Positions 37,812-47,698 of a stretch of DNA of 64,000 nucleotides are shown here, one piece after another. Position 1 is the first letter of the stretch. Each line of letters opens with the position of its first letter. Origin of the DNA: DASUFE01 sp036274675 (lineage in GTDB: Bacteria; Pseudomonadota; Gammaproteobacteria; HTCC5015); assembly GCA_036274675.1 (NCBI GenBank), contig DASUFE010000059.1, positions 1 through 64,000 of the forward strand, read 5' to 3'. A program made the position numbers and the translations under genes. The notes under the pieces were generated by a model that was not told where the DNA came from, did no database searches, and saw only the letters and a program-made list of their open reading frames with translations.

Positions 37812-38456
37812 ATGAAATTAAAAAACAGACTGTTAGTAGTGATTGGTTCGCTGTTGTTCTCCACCGCCGTGTATGCCGATGAGGGAAGAATCTATATTAC
37901 GGCCCCGACCGCCATTACGGCGCCGGGTAGTTATCTCCTGATCAATGATGTGGTGGGGACTTTCGATGGCATTTCGATCCAGTCGTCCAATGTGAAATTG
38001 GATCTCAATGGTTTTACCATCAGCCATACAGGCGCCAGCCTTGGTGACGGTGTAGCCATATACCCCGAGTATAAAAATATCGAAATCACCAACGGCGCCA
38101 TCACCGGCTTCACCCGGCACGGCATTTTCGTTCCCGGCAAGTCCGCCGCCCCGCGCAACATCAAGATCAGCGGCTTGCGCATTTCCGATAACTCCATCGA
38201 CGGCATCAGCATGGAAGGCAACCCGGGCTTCATCATCGAAGACTGCGTTCTTTCCGGCGGCGCAATCGGCATCTACACATTCGCAGCAGGCCTGGTGCTC
38301 AACAATGTGATTGGCAACAACAGCTCAGGCGGCCTGGTGGCGTACACCAACCGGCTGGGCTATCGGTCGAATGTCTTTTACGGCAACACCCCGGATGTTT
38401 CCGGCAGTGGAACGAATCTGGGCGACAACCTGTGTTCGGGCGCGCTCTGCCCGTAA
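37812..38456 (+). CDS. Secreted right-handed parallel beta-helix protein
   Basis: The product is 214 aa with a signal peptide (about 1-22, ending STAVYA). It then shows repeated short strands with Asn/Gly turns typical of pectate-lyase-like or NosD-like beta-helices, such as VKLDLNGFTISHTG, KNIEITNGAITGF, NIKISGLRISDNSIDGI and GLVLNNVIGNNS. There is no clear catalytic signature. The start at 37812 gives a signal peptide and has an AAGGAATTT ribosome-binding site. Two Cys near the C-terminus may form a disulfide. It is likely periplasmic or exported. The substrate is unknown. Confidence 0.8.
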   Translation: MKLKNRLLVVIGSLLFSTAVYADEGRIYITAPTAITAPGSYLLINDVVGTFDGISIQSSNVKLDLNGFTISHTGASLGDGVAIYPEYKNIEITNGAITGFTRHGIFVPGKSAAPRNIKISGLRISDNSIDGISMEGNPGFIIEDCVLSGGAIGIYTFAAGLVLNNVIGNNSSGGLVAYTNRLGYRSNVFYGNTPDVSGSGTNLGDNLCSGALCP

Positions 38457-38845
38457 TTGCCTGACGTCTTAACTCCCCTCCAACGTTTGGCAATCATTTG
38501 AGGGCGGTAGGAATACCGCCCTTTTTTATTTTTGAGAATTTATCCCTCACAGTGCTCCCGGAAAACACGGAGCGAAGATCGAGAAAATTCAGCTGAAAAG
38601 GTAAAAGCCCGTTAACCAGAAGAATTCAGGGTTTCATCCCCGGCCATATCACGAATTCGGTTAAGGTTGCGGCGACGTGCAAGCTTGGCCGGAAATCACC
38701 CTGTTTGAGTTCAAGTCAACGGAATCGTGGTGAGCCTTTTCTTTTTCGGCCATTTTATTACTGCTTTGCAGGCTTCTGAATCGATGGGCTGAGTGTTATG
38801 GCGAAAGCCCGCTATTTAAATCTCAGGCTTCCAAGGCAAAGCCTA
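38457..38845. other. Gene-poor stretch after the beta-helix gene
   Basis: Apart from the terminator at 38501-38527 I see no gene here. CAGGGT (about 38625) and ACCCTG (about 38697), together with CCGGCCA and TGGCCGG just inside them, form a loose inverted repeat that may be a remnant of an element. No transposase fragment could be recognised. Confidence 0.4.
38501..38527 (+). terminator. Terminator after the beta-helix gene
   Basis: AGGGCGGTA (38501-38509), loop GGAA, TACCGCCCT (38514-38522), then a run of T. It is related in stem shape to the three upstream terminators. Confidence 0.85.
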
Positions 38846-39118
38846 CTAATTCTGAAGAGCTTGGGTTTCTTGACTTAACTGCCCCAATATCGCGTCGAAC
38901 TCCGCCTGGTTCTGGCGGGGAAACCGGATGTCGCCGTCCTTGGTGATTTCATAGTCGAAATCAAGGTCGTTCAGCTTTTTTATGAGCGCCTTGCGCAGTT
39001 CCGGGTTCTCTGCCTCGGTGATGGTTACGGTCGACTGGTTTGCGTAACGGTCGGTGTCGCATGCATTCAGTAGAAAGCTTGCGGATATTACAATCATCAG
39101 AGTTTTTATTATTTGCAT
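38846..39118 (-). CDS. Small putative lipoprotein of unknown function
   Basis: The product is 90 aa with a lipoprotein signal and lipobox LLNAC (Cys20). The mature part contains a compact alpha/beta unit (ENPELRKALIKKLNDLDFDYEI, then DGDIRFPR and a helix) that resembles small periplasmic domains of hypothetical proteins. I do not recognise the family. It is a single gene, with no partner in an operon. Confidence 0.65.
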   Translation of the reverse strand: MQIIKTLMIVISASFLLNACDTDRYANQSTVTITEAENPELRKALIKKLNDLDFDYEITKDGDIRFPRQNQAEFDAILGQLSQETQALQN

Positions 39119-39259
39119 AGCCGGTACTCCATCGTTCCCTCGCTGCCTGTCCTTGCGAGCGTGCGAGACTACAGGGACGCGCTGTATTTGTCTATCCCGC
39201 GGGCCGGCATGCGAAATCGCGCATGTGTTTTGACAAGCTGAATTTTTCGGCGGGAAACG

Positions 39260-39862
39260 TTACGCCGGCGGTTGCGTCGCCTGCATCGAGGGCCGTTCCG
39301 AGAACGATTTGAACCATTTCCTCAGTTTTGGATGGTCCTTGCGCCAGTTGCGATGTTGCGCGAAGCGCAGGTCGAGGTAGCCAAGCGCGGAAGCGAGCGC
39401 GAGTTCGCCGATCAAGGGCGTACGCTTGCGGTTGGAAGGGGGGGCGCTCTCGAAGGCTTTGAGTGTAGCGTCGATGGCGAGCAGCTGGCGATCGATCACG
39501 TCACGGTGTTGTTCGTTCTGAGGGCGCTTAAACTCGAGGAAGCAGCGCACCACCGCATCCATCAGCCCGTCCGCCAGGGCCTGGCGTTTCAGCGTATCCC
39601 AGCGCGCGGGGCCGTTCTTCGGAAAAATTTTGCCTTTTGCCAGCGCGTTCAGGTATTCGCAGATAACCGGCGAGTCGTAGAGCGCGCTGCCGTCGTCCAG
39701 CTGCAGCGTCGGCACTTTGGAAAGCGGGTTGGACGGGCGCAAGCTCTCGTCGGCGGTGGGATTCGTGACCACCAGTTCGACGGATTTGTCCAATCCGAGC
39801 TCCAGAATAGTCAGGACCACTTTGCGGGAATAGGGCGATGTTTTGGAGTAATAAAGTTTCAT
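39260..39862 (-). CDS. Glutathione S-transferase family protein
   Basis: The product is 200 aa. The thioredoxin-like N-terminal domain begins MKLYYSKTSPYSRKV, with the SKVPTLQLDDGSALYDSPVICEYL glutathione-binding block. An all-helical C-terminal domain contains the conserved PLIGELALASALGYLDLR segment. The catalytic Ser/Tyr region (TSPYSR) suggests a beta-type or YibF-like enzyme. It lies 12 bases after a lipoprotein gene in the same direction. The substrate is unknown. Confidence 0.9.
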   Translation of the reverse strand: MKLYYSKTSPYSRKVVLTILELGLDKSVELVVTNPTADESLRPSNPLSKVPTLQLDDGSALYDSPVICEYLNALAKGKIFPKNGPARWDTLKRQALADGLMDAVVRCFLEFKRPQNEQHRDVIDRQLLAIDATLKAFESAPPSNRKRTPLIGELALASALGYLDLRFAQHRNWRKDHPKLRKWFKSFSERPSMQATQPPA

Positions 39863-39874
39863 AGTAAGTTCTTC

Positions 39875-40291
39875 TCAGCCCTTCTTTTGTTTTGCGTCGG
39901 CTATCACCGGCCGGTTTTTCAGCAGCAGGAATTTGCCCCTGCTCCCGTTGCTGTCTTTGTAACGCCCGCTGATCGCGGTGCCTTTCTGGGTGCTGATTCC
40001 GTTCAGATTGATATTCCATTCCTGGCAATCGATCTGGAGCGCGATTTTCAGATCCCGGTCGTGGCTGCCCGAAATCGAGCAGGCCTCGTCTTCGGTATTG
40101 GTATAGATGCCCGACAGGGAAGATTCCTTCTGGGCAAGGGAGACGGGATGGCGCGAATCGCTGTCCACCCATTTCAAGGTCCATTCTCCAGAATAGTCAT
40201 AGTGAATATCGGGAATATAGGTTATTTCTTTTTTTGCGCAGCCGGCTGTCAATAAAGTCAGCGCAAACGCGGCGAGCGGAAATACGCGCAT
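39875..40291 (-). CDS. Putative lipoprotein of unknown function
   Basis: The product is 138 aa with a lipoprotein signal and lipobox LLTAGC (Cys18). The mature part is beta-rich: YDYSGEWTLKW, SSLSGIYTN, ACSISGSHDRDLKIALQI, GTAISGRY. This looks like a small lipocalin-like or avidin-like barrel, which is inference from the strand pattern. It is upstream of the GST gene and probably cotranscribed. No family was recognised. Confidence 0.65.
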   Translation of the reverse strand: MRVFPLAAFALTLLTAGCAKKEITYIPDIHYDYSGEWTLKWVDSDSRHPVSLAQKESSLSGIYTNTEDEACSISGSHDRDLKIALQIDCQEWNINLNGISTQKGTAISGRYKDSNGSRGKFLLLKNRPVIADAKQKKG

Positions 40292-40429
40292 CGGGACTCC
40301 CTCGTGATATGAAACAGTACCTGCAGGGGATCATAAACCATATCCGGATGAATGGGAATTTGCCGGAGCGGCTATTGCGGATGCGCCGCTCTGTCTGCGG
40401 AAGAATGTCTTAAAGCCGGGGCGTTCAAA

Positions 40430-41263
40430 TCAGCCTATGGCTTTCACGGCCGTATAGCTTTCATTATTCAGAATCAGGTTTCCGAGGATGGTGGTTTGTT
40501 GCTTACTGTTTTTGCCTTTCGAGTCCGTTTCCATGACGACGGACTTGAGAGTGAGATATCCATCGCGCTTGCAGCCCGGGCATTGATGGAGTTCGATTTG
40601 CGTATAAGCCTGACTCGACGGATCCAGCTTCTGCAGCGAGGTCAATGATGAAAAATCATTCTGTTCCACTTGCGAAATGAGTTTGTCGGTGTTCGCGGCC
40701 GGTTCAAGCGGAGACGATGTATGGTTGCTTTGCGTCCAGAGGCCGCAGCGCTCGCAAAAAGGCAAGTCCTTCAAGCCGCTATAAGCCATGAGTGTGGAAA
40801 AACCTGCGATTATCAAGCCCTCCATAAACCAGATGCCATACAGGGCGAAGCCGGTGGGAGTCGAGCCGAACAGGGTCCAGACGCCGTTTTCGGCCAAAGG
40901 CTGCAGCACTGCCAGTATGTCCCGTGACGCAGCAGAAGTTGTTCGTAATCGCTAAGAATATATATCCAACTGACCCAGTTAAGATATTCGGCGAGCAATC
41001 CGAACGTCAGGCCGAATAACGCCAGCAAAGTCATATGGCGGATCTTGCCGATTTTGGCGCCGATCAGCACGGGCAGCGCCTGCCAGCATGCCCAAGCCGA
41101 GAGTCAGCAGGCCGTTAATGAAAATAAACGGAATATGATGAATCGCATAGGCATAGATGAAGCTCAATACGGGCGTGACAATGCCCCCCAGAATAATGAT
41201 AACGATAGGACCTGCAAGATTGAATTTCCCGGAATGCCGGTAGTAGCGTGTCGAGATACTCAT
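40430..41263 (-). pseudogene. Membrane protein gene with CxxC pairs, broken by two frameshifts
   Basis: Three consecutive frames, read leftward from the ATG at 41263, join into one plausible protein of about 277 aa. Frame changes fall near 41078, where GMLAG should continue as LPVLIGAKIG, and near 40912, where SRDILAVLQPLAENG resumes. The joined protein has about four membrane helices, then a soluble tail with CERC and CPGC that could bind zinc. An AGGAAAG site precedes the start. Either the gene is a pseudogene or the assembly has two single-base errors. Confidence 0.7.
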
Positions 41264-41611
41264 GGTACTTTCCTGTTGTTTCTTATCTGAAGCCCCCAAA
41301 TCAAGCCTGGAGGCCGGACAGCCTGCCTCACCTGCCTGACTCGATTTCAATGTGATATTTTTCGCGCAGGGACGGTGTCCTGTAGCCCTTATCGTTATTA
41401 ATTAGTAGCCCCTGCGATTTTGTCATCAACGGGAAATCATAAATGGAGGCGATGGGTACTCTGGAACAACCAAAGCTGCCGCCGCGCGCATCGGAGAGAC
41501 GTCAAGCTTCAGAGCGTTACATATAGTGTGAAAACAGCCTGTTTGGAGAAAGCGTCGTCCCGAGCTGCATGTAAGGAGAGGATAACCGTCTTCGCGAAGC
41601 CGCGGATTCAA
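41264..41611. other. Gene-poor stretch between the broken membrane gene and clsA
   Basis: I see no gene. The only structure is a short direct repeat CATGTAAGGRGA at about 41568 and 41615; the second copy contains the end of clsA. Confidence 0.4.
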
Positions 41612-43042
41612 TTACATGTAAGGGGAAAACAACCAAAACGCGGCATCCAGCAACCGCGTGTGCAAGGGGCGATTTTCCACGTCCGCCAGCGTGATTTGCA
41701 TGGAATGCTGTTTCACGGCCGCAACGTGCGCCGCCATCTGCCGTGCGAACTCCTCATCATAGATTTCGACCATGATTTCGAAGTTGAGCCGCAGGCTGCG
41801 GGGATCGAGATTGGCCGAACCGATCTGGGCATAGCGCTCATCGATCAGGAACAGCTTGCTGTGGACGAAGGGCGGCGGCTGGTAATACACCTTGACGCCG
41901 TGTTGCAGCAGCTCCCAAAGCATATTGCGGGTGGCCCGGTGAACGAAGGGCAGGTTGTTCCGGGCGGGCAGTATGACGCTGACATCGATGCCGCGCAGCG
42001 CCGCCCCCTGCAGCGCTCCGATCAGTTCGCGTGGCGGCAGGAAGTACGGCGTGATGATCGAAACCGCGCGGCGGGCCGCGGACACTGCGCTTACCAGCGA
42101 CAGCGTGATTTTGTCCACGTCTTCGTTGGGCCCATCCGTTACCGCGCGGCAGATGGCGTTGCCGGTTTCGCTATGCGCCGCGGCGGTCGGCGCCAGACGT
42201 TCACGCGCGGTGAACGCCCAGTCGCGCAGGAAGACTCCCTCCAGTTGCGCAACAATCGGTCCGCTGAGCCGGAAATGCAGATCCACCACGCGGCGGGAGT
42301 TGGCGGCATTGGCCGCCAGATGATGATCGCCGATGTTCATGCCGCCGACAAAAGCCGTCTGTCCGTCCACGGTCAGGATTTTGCGATGGGTGCGCAGGTT
42401 GAGATAGGCGGAGGGAGGGATCAGCATGAAGGGCAGGAAACGGCGTATTTTCAGGCCGCGTTTTTTCAGGTTGATGCTGCCCCTTGGGAAATAATAGAGA
42501 TCGCCGTAGCCGTCGATCAGGACCCGTACTTCGACACCGCGCGCCTGGGCGGCCGCCAGGGCATCGATAAAGGCATTACCGGTTTTATCCGCCCGGAATA
42601 TATAGGTCGACAGGTAAACGCATTGCTGTGCCGCGCCTATGGCTTCGAGCATTGCGGGATAGGCCTGTTCGCCGTTGTGCAGCGCTTCCACGCGGTTTCC
42701 CGGCAACAGGGCATTGTCCGTGACCGCGTTGAAAAACGCGGCCAGCTCCGAAAATTCCCGTGGCAGGTCGAGATCGTTTTGCATGACGTACAGGGATTTT
42801 CGCTGTTCAGGCAACTGCTGCAGCGGCAACGACTCCTCCCACAGTTTTTTGGCGCGGCTGAAGACCCGGTTGATGCCGAAGAAAAAATACAGGATCGGCC
42901 CCACCAGCGGGAACAATATGCAGGTCGCCACCCAGCCAAGCGCCGACTGCGAGGTGCGTTTGTGCAGCAGCGCATGGCCGATGGCGAGCAGGGCGACGTT
43001 GATATGCAGGATCAGGAGCGCAACTTGCAGGTAAGTATCCAT
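41612..43042 (-). CDS. clsA: Cardiolipin synthase (ClsA type)
   Basis: The product is 476 aa. Two N-terminal membrane helices (about 3-25 and 35-55) are followed by two phospholipase D domains with HKD motifs HRKILTVDGQTAFVGGMN and HSKLFLIDERYAQIGSANLD. It makes cardiolipin from phosphatidylglycerol at the inner membrane. The length and TM layout fit the ClsA class. It is a single-gene unit. Confidence 0.95.
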   Translation of the reverse strand: MDTYLQVALLILHINVALLAIGHALLHKRTSQSALGWVATCILFPLVGPILYFFFGINRVFSRAKKLWEESLPLQQLPEQRKSLYVMQNDLDLPREFSELAAFFNAVTDNALLPGNRVEALHNGEQAYPAMLEAIGAAQQCVYLSTYIFRADKTGNAFIDALAAAQARGVEVRVLIDGYGDLYYFPRGSINLKKRGLKIRRFLPFMLIPPSAYLNLRTHRKILTVDGQTAFVGGMNIGDHHLAANAANSRRVVDLHFRLSGPIVAQLEGVFLRDWAFTARERLAPTAAAHSETGNAICRAVTDGPNEDVDKITLSLVSAVSAARRAVSIITPYFLPPRELIGALQGAALRGIDVSVILPARNNLPFVHRATRNMLWELLQHGVKVYYQPPPFVHSKLFLIDERYAQIGSANLDPRSLRLNFEIMVEIYDEEFARQMAAHVAAVKQHSMQITLADVENRPLHTRLLDAAFWLFSPYM

Positions 43043-43181
43043 TTGGACCTATCTCAAATTTACTCGGACTTTGGCTTCCATGCGTCGCGCTACCGCCCGC
43101 ATCCGCGCGCGCGGAGCGCATGGTGAATCCGAGCGCGCTTTATCCGGCCCACTCCCGGCATTTTGAACAGGTTCATGGGCG

Positions 43182-43979
43182 CTATTCAAAAGTCATGGCA
43201 CTGATGCGCATTTCGGACTTCAGTTCTTTGCCCTTGAACTGCTGGATTTTTACAGGGATGTATTGCAAGGCCGGTGCCAGCCACAGAGTCGTACGGCGCT
43301 TGCCCTTGTGGTAACTGATTTTCACGGCGCTGTAATCGCCGAGCGCCGTTTGCACGGTTTCGGTGCCGTCGCGTTCGAAAATTCGTTGTTGGAGTTCCAT
43401 TTCGTCGAGCACCCGGTAGTCCATGTTCGCGCAATTGTTTTTCATGCACTGGATCACCGCCAGTTGCGCGGACAACGGATCATAGGTATCCGGTTTCAGT
43501 GCCAACTGGCGGCTGGTGACGCCGTTGCTGACATTGAGACTGCCGGCTTGCCAGTCGTAGTCCACCCGCAGGTTTTTACTGTCATGCGCATTGCCCGCGG
43601 CCTGTTCATAGCGATATTGCAGCGGCCGCAGTGCGCCGCCAAGGGTTTCAAGCCTGCTGTATTCGTCGATCTCGGTACTGATAAAAAGTGAGGCCATCCT
43701 GGATGGTTTCGCGTGAGCGCGGAATTCCCAGCCCCGTCCGGAACGCGTCAGCGTATAAACCGCCTCGGCAACCGTGGCGCCGCTGGATATGACGGAATAT
43801 TTCGCGGTGTAAGGGGAGACCGGATCTTTCATCGCAGGAGTTTCGTTTACAACAGTATCAGGGGCCGGAATACGGGAAACGGGTTCGCCGCCCGCGCCGG
43901 CAGCCGCGGGCATCAGCAACAGCAGCGCCGCTCCGATCGCATGAGTGCCGTGTCTAAACCACGCCGGAAATCGTTTCAT
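43182..43979 (-). CDS. DUF3108 domain-containing periplasmic protein
   Basis: The product is 265 aa with a signal peptide (about 1-29, ending AAGAGG) and a DUF3108 domain: SPYTAKYSVISSGATVAEAVYTL, the DYDWQAGSLNV part and KISYHKGKRRTTLWLAPALQYIPVKIQQ at the end. The function is not established. It overlaps the purN stop by 26 bases, so it is translated with the purine genes. This purM-purN-DUF3108 arrangement is seen in many proteobacteria. Confidence 0.88.
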   Translation of the reverse strand: MKRFPAWFRHGTHAIGAALLLLMPAAAGAGGEPVSRIPAPDTVVNETPAMKDPVSPYTAKYSVISSGATVAEAVYTLTRSGRGWEFRAHAKPSRMASLFISTEIDEYSRLETLGGALRPLQYRYEQAAGNAHDSKNLRVDYDWQAGSLNVSNGVTSRQLALKPDTYDPLSAQLAVIQCMKNNCANMDYRVLDEMELQQRIFERDGTETVQTALGDYSAVKISYHKGKRRTTLWLAPALQYIPVKIQQFKGKELKSEMRISAMTFE

Positions 43980-44643
43980 CGGTCAACTCCTGATGGACCA
44001 GGGGCAGTGTCAGATCGCTATGATCGAACAGAATTCTCTCATCACGCATGCGCAGGCGTCCCTTTGCATACCACTCTACGACCAGGGGGTAAATGATATG
44101 TTCCTGCGTATGCACGCGCGCAGCCAGTGTCTCGGCGCTGTCGCCGGGCAGTACCGGAACGCGGGATTGCAGGATGACGGGACCTCCGTCCAGCTCCGCC
44201 GTCACAAAGTGGACACTGGCGCCATGCATACGCTCGCCGGCCTCGAGGACGCGCTCATGAGTGCGCAGGCCGCGGTATTGCGGCAACAGCGATGGGTGAA
44301 TATTGAGCAGGCGCCCTTGGTAATGCTCCACGAATTCAGGTGTAAGTATGCGCATAAAGCCGGCGAGCACGACCAGACCCGGACTGTAACTGTCGATTTG
44401 CAGTTGCAACGCCCGTTCGAAGTCCGCGCGCGCGGCAAATTCCGTATGCAGCAGACAGTGTTGCGCAATTCCGGCGGCAGCCGCGCGCTTGAGCCCATGG
44501 GCGTCGGCGCGGTTGGAAATTACGGCGGCGATGCGGTAGCGGCAGCCTGGCCGCCGGGAGGCGTCGATCAGCGCCTGCAGATTGCTGCCGTTGCCCGAGA
44601 TCAGCACGACTACGTCGAGAAGGCTGCTGTTTTTTCCGGGCAT
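43954..44643 (-). CDS. purN: Phosphoribosylglycinamide formyltransferase PurN
   Basis: The product is 229 aa. It has VVLISGNGSNLQAL (nucleotide loop), LVVLAGFMRILTPEFV, and the catalytic region INIHPSLLPQYRG, with ASVHFVTAELDGGPVI following. It formylates GAR using 10-formyl-THF in purine synthesis. It begins 7 bases after purM. The C-terminus extends about 20 residues beyond the common core. Confidence 0.96.
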   Translation of the reverse strand: MPGKNSSLLDVVVLISGNGSNLQALIDASRRPGCRYRIAAVISNRADAHGLKRAAAAGIAQHCLLHTEFAARADFERALQLQIDSYSPGLVVLAGFMRILTPEFVEHYQGRLLNIHPSLLPQYRGLRTHERVLEAGERMHGASVHFVTAELDGGPVILQSRVPVLPGDSAETLAARVHTQEHIIYPLVVEWYAKGRLRMRDERILFDHSDLTLPLVHQELTDETISGVV

Positions 44644-44650
44644 GCAGCGT

Positions 44651-45694
44651 TTAGCGGATAATGACGAGCGGTTCTTCGGCGCTGGATTTTTCGATCTCGC
44701 CGATCTGGAAGACGGTCTCGCCGAGTTCCGTCAGTAACTTGCTGACGCCGTCCGCGTCCCGTTGCGCGACGCAAAGCACGAGGCCAATGCCGCAGTTGAA
44801 GGTGCGCTGCATTTCCTGCGGCTGAACGTTGCCTTGCTGTTGCAGCCAGTCGAACACGGGCGGCTTGCGCCAGCTGTTCCAATGCAGCACCGCCTGGGTA
44901 TGAGGAGGCAGCACACGCGGCAGATTCTCGGGCAGCCCGCCACCGGTGATATGGGCGATCGCCTTGAGATGGAAAGTTTCGAGCGTTTTCAGAACCGGTT
45001 TCACGTAAATGCGGGTTGGTTTGAGCAGCGCCTCGCCCAGTGTCGTGCCGTGAAAGGGAATGCCTAGGTCAGCGCGCGAGACTTCGAGGATCTTGCGCAC
45101 CAGCGAATAGCCGTTTGAATGCGGTCCGGACGAGGCGAGTCCGAGCAGCGCGTCGCCGGGCGTGACGGCGCTGCCGTCGATGATGCGGTCTTTTTCCACG
45201 ATGCCGACGCAGAAGCCCGCCAGATCGTATTCGCCCGCCGGGTACATGCCCGGCATCTCAGCCGTCTCGCCGCCGACCAGGGCCGCTCCCGCCTGCGCGC
45301 AACCGGCGGCGATGCCTTCGATGACGGCGGCGGCTGTATCCACGTCCAGCTTCCCGGTTGCATAATAGTCCAGGAAGAACAGCGGTTCGGCGCCTTGTAC
45401 CAGGACATCGTTCACGCACATAGCCACCAGGTCAATGCCGATGGTGTCGTGCTTGCGCAGCTCCATCGCCAGTTTCAGCTTGGTGCCGACGCCGTCGGTG
45501 CCGGATACCAGCACCGGCTTGCGGTAACGCCCGAGCGGCAGCTCGAACAGGGCGCCGAAGCCGCCGAGTCCGCCCATGACTTCCGGGCGCTGGGTGCGCG
45601 CGACCGCGGGTTTGATGCGTTCGACGAGATTATCGCCGGCGTCAATATCGACGCCCGCGTCTTTATAGCTGAGAGAGGGTTTTGAATCCGACAT
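44651..45694 (-). CDS. purM: Phosphoribosylformylglycinamidine cyclo-ligase PurM
   Basis: The product is 347 aa. It has [46 protein letters not shown] and [14 protein letters not shown]. It closes the imidazole ring to form AIR, using ATP. It is the first gene of purM-purN-DUF3108 and is divergent from the DUF2066 gene; the 182-base divergent gap should hold both promoters. Confidence 0.97.
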   Translation of the reverse strand: MSDSKPSLSYKDAGVDIDAGDNLVERIKPAVARTQRPEVMGGLGGFGALFELPLGRYRKPVLVSGTDGVGTKLKLAMELRKHDTIGIDLVAMCVNDVLVQGAEPLFFLDYYATGKLDVDTAAAVIEGIAAGCAQAGAALVGGETAEMPGMYPAGEYDLAGFCVGIVEKDRIIDGSAVTPGDALLGLASSGPHSNGYSLVRKILEVSRADLGIPFHGTTLGEALLKPTRIYVKPVLKTLETFHLKAIAHITGGGLPENLPRVLPPHTQAVLHWNSWRKPPVFDWLQQQGNVQPQEMQRTFNCGIGLVLCVAQRDADGVSKLLTELGETVFQIGEIEKSSAEEPLVIIR

Positions 45695-45876
45695 AATCCG
45701 CTACCGGTTGGGATGCGCAATTGTACAGGAAACTCCGGCGCGCTGTTGAACAGCCTGCCGGGCGCGGCCGGGAGTCTTTTGCATGAGAACAGTCCTGTTT
45801 TGCGACGAGGGAGAGCGGCTGTCAAAAAGGGGCGGGCAAAGGTAAACTATTCCGCCGCTCGGTCAGGAGTTTTTGA

Positions 45877-46989
45877 GTGATGATGCGTACTATCCTTGCG
45901 TTCTGTCTGGTCTCGGTTGTTTCCCTCGCCGCCATTTCCGCCCGGGCCGAAGTGCCGCCGGATTTCTATAAAACCGATGTGCCGGTGGCCAGCCAGTCCA
46001 CGGCCGACCGCAGCGCCGCTTTTCAGCAGGCTATGGCGCAAATCCTGGTCAAGATCACCGGTTCCACCGTCATCATGCAGATGCCCAAGGCCGGCGAGCT
46101 CGCGCAGCAGGCCGCCAAGTATGTACGCCAGTTCCGATATGCCGAACAGGCGTTGCCGCCCGGCCAGATGAAACCTGCGAATTCCAGCGAAGATTACAAG
46201 CCTTTTATCATCAGTGTGACCTTCAACGGCGAGGCTCTGGAGCGCGCCCTGCTCGAAGCGGGGTTGCCGGTATGGAATGCGGACCGCCCGCCGGTTCTGG
46301 TGCTGGCCGGCGTGCAGGACAGGAACCAGCGGCTGATCCTCTCCGCCGAAATGGAGCATCCCGTGAAGCAGGCGCTGGAACAGGCGGCGGCGCTTCGAGG
46401 AGTACCGCTGCTGTTTCCGTTGATGGATCAGAAGGAACGCAGCAAGCTGGATTTCGCCGATATACGCGGCGGGTTTTCCGAAAGTCTGCTGCAAGTGGCC
46501 AAGCGCTACGGCGTCTCGCTGGTGCTTGAGGGATATATCGAGACCGATTCCGCAGGCGACTGGAGCGCGCGCTGGGCTGTGCATCGCGATAATGTATCCA
46601 GTCGCTGGAATGACAGTTATGTCGCGCTGGAGGAGGCCGTTCAATCGGGGATTGGCGGTGTAGCCGATGTTTTGGCTTCACGTTATGCGATAGCGACGAC
46701 CGCCGATAACACCTTGCTGGATGTGCTGGTCCAGGTCGGCCGGCTGAACAGCCTCGGCGACTACGCGGCGGTTCTCAATTACCTGAGCGGCCTCATTTTT
46801 ATCGAGAGCGCAATTCCGGTGCGGATTGAATCGGGCAGCGTGGTGTTCCGGGTCCTGATGCGCAGCGAACTTGCCGAACTCGACCGCATTCTCTCTGTTT
46901 CCAGAATTCTGCAGCCGGTTACCCCCACTGCTACCGATGTCGGCACGGGTGCACATATCGATCTCATGTACAACTATCAGAAACGCTGA
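45877..46989 (+). CDS. DUF2066 domain-containing periplasmic protein
   Basis: The product is 370 aa with a signal peptide (about 1-23, ending SARA). The DUF2066 domain is seen as FYKTDVPVASQSTADRSAAFQQAMAQILVKITG. The function is unknown in all proteobacteria. The purM / DUF2066-hda arrangement is typical of gammaproteobacteria and is part of my reason for that placement. It precedes hda by 17 bases. The second ATG, three bases in, is an equal alternative start. Confidence 0.9.
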   Translation: MMMRTILAFCLVSVVSLAAISARAEVPPDFYKTDVPVASQSTADRSAAFQQAMAQILVKITGSTVIMQMPKAGELAQQAAKYVRQFRYAEQALPPGQMKPANSSEDYKPFIISVTFNGEALERALLEAGLPVWNADRPPVLVLAGVQDRNQRLILSAEMEHPVKQALEQAAALRGVPLLFPLMDQKERSKLDFADIRGGFSESLLQVAKRYGVSLVLEGYIETDSAGDWSARWAVHRDNVSSRWNDSYVALEEAVQSGIGGVADVLASRYAIATTADNTLLDVLVQVGRLNSLGDYAAVLNYLSGLIFIESAIPVRIESGSVVFRVLMRSELAELDRILSVSRILQPVTPTATDVGTGAHIDLMYNYQKR

Positions 46990-47006
46990 AAGCCCTGAAG
47001 CCGGCG

Positions 47007-47698
47007 ATGCAACTGCCCCTAAACATTCAGTTACCCGCCGTCGCCACTTTCGATTCCTTCATCGCAGGCGAGAACGTGCTGTTGCCCGAGCTGCTAAAGC
47101 AGGCGGCCCAGCAGCAGGGCGAATTGCAGATCTATTGCTGGTCCGAGGCGGGACTCGGCAAAACGCATCTGCTGCAGGCGGCTTGCCGCTTCGCGGTCGA
47201 GAAAAAGCGCAAGGCGGCCTATCTGCCGTTGCGGGAACTGGCCGGGCATGCGCCGGCGGTGCTGGAAAATCTCGAATTTATGCATCTCATCTGCGTGGAT
47301 GACCTGGACGCGATCACCGCCGGTGCCGAATGGGAACAGGCCCTGTTCTCGTTGATCAACCGCTGCCGCGCCCAGTCCTGCCGGCTGGTATTCGCCGCCC
47401 GGCGCAATATCCAGGATCTCGAACTGCGTCTGGCGGACCTGACCTCGCGGCTGGCCTGGGGCCCGGTGTTCCAACTGCGGCCGTTGCCGGACGAGGCCAA
47501 GCTGTGGGTGCTGCAGCAGCGGGCACGGGCGCGGGGCATGGAATTGCCGGCAAGCGTTGGCCAATATCTGTTGACGCATTACCCTCGCGAGCTGCGGTTT
47601 CTTTGCGAGCAGTTGGACGCACTGGACCGGGCTTCGTTAGTGGAACAGCGCAAGCTGACCATTCCTTTTATCAAATCAGTACTGGATCCCGTCCAGGT

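Noticed and set aside
38625..38702. Inverted CAGGGT/CCGGCCA arms as insertion-sequence ends
   Set aside because: No transposase fragment or target duplication could be identified; the arms are short and imperfect.
41568..41629. CATGTAAGG direct repeat at the end of clsA as an attachment site
   Set aside because: Only about 12 bases long, two copies 47 bases apart, and no integrase is near.
41420..43126. Long open frame (568 codons) opposite clsA
   Set aside because: clsA has both HKD motifs and a full domain set; the opposite frame is a shadow.
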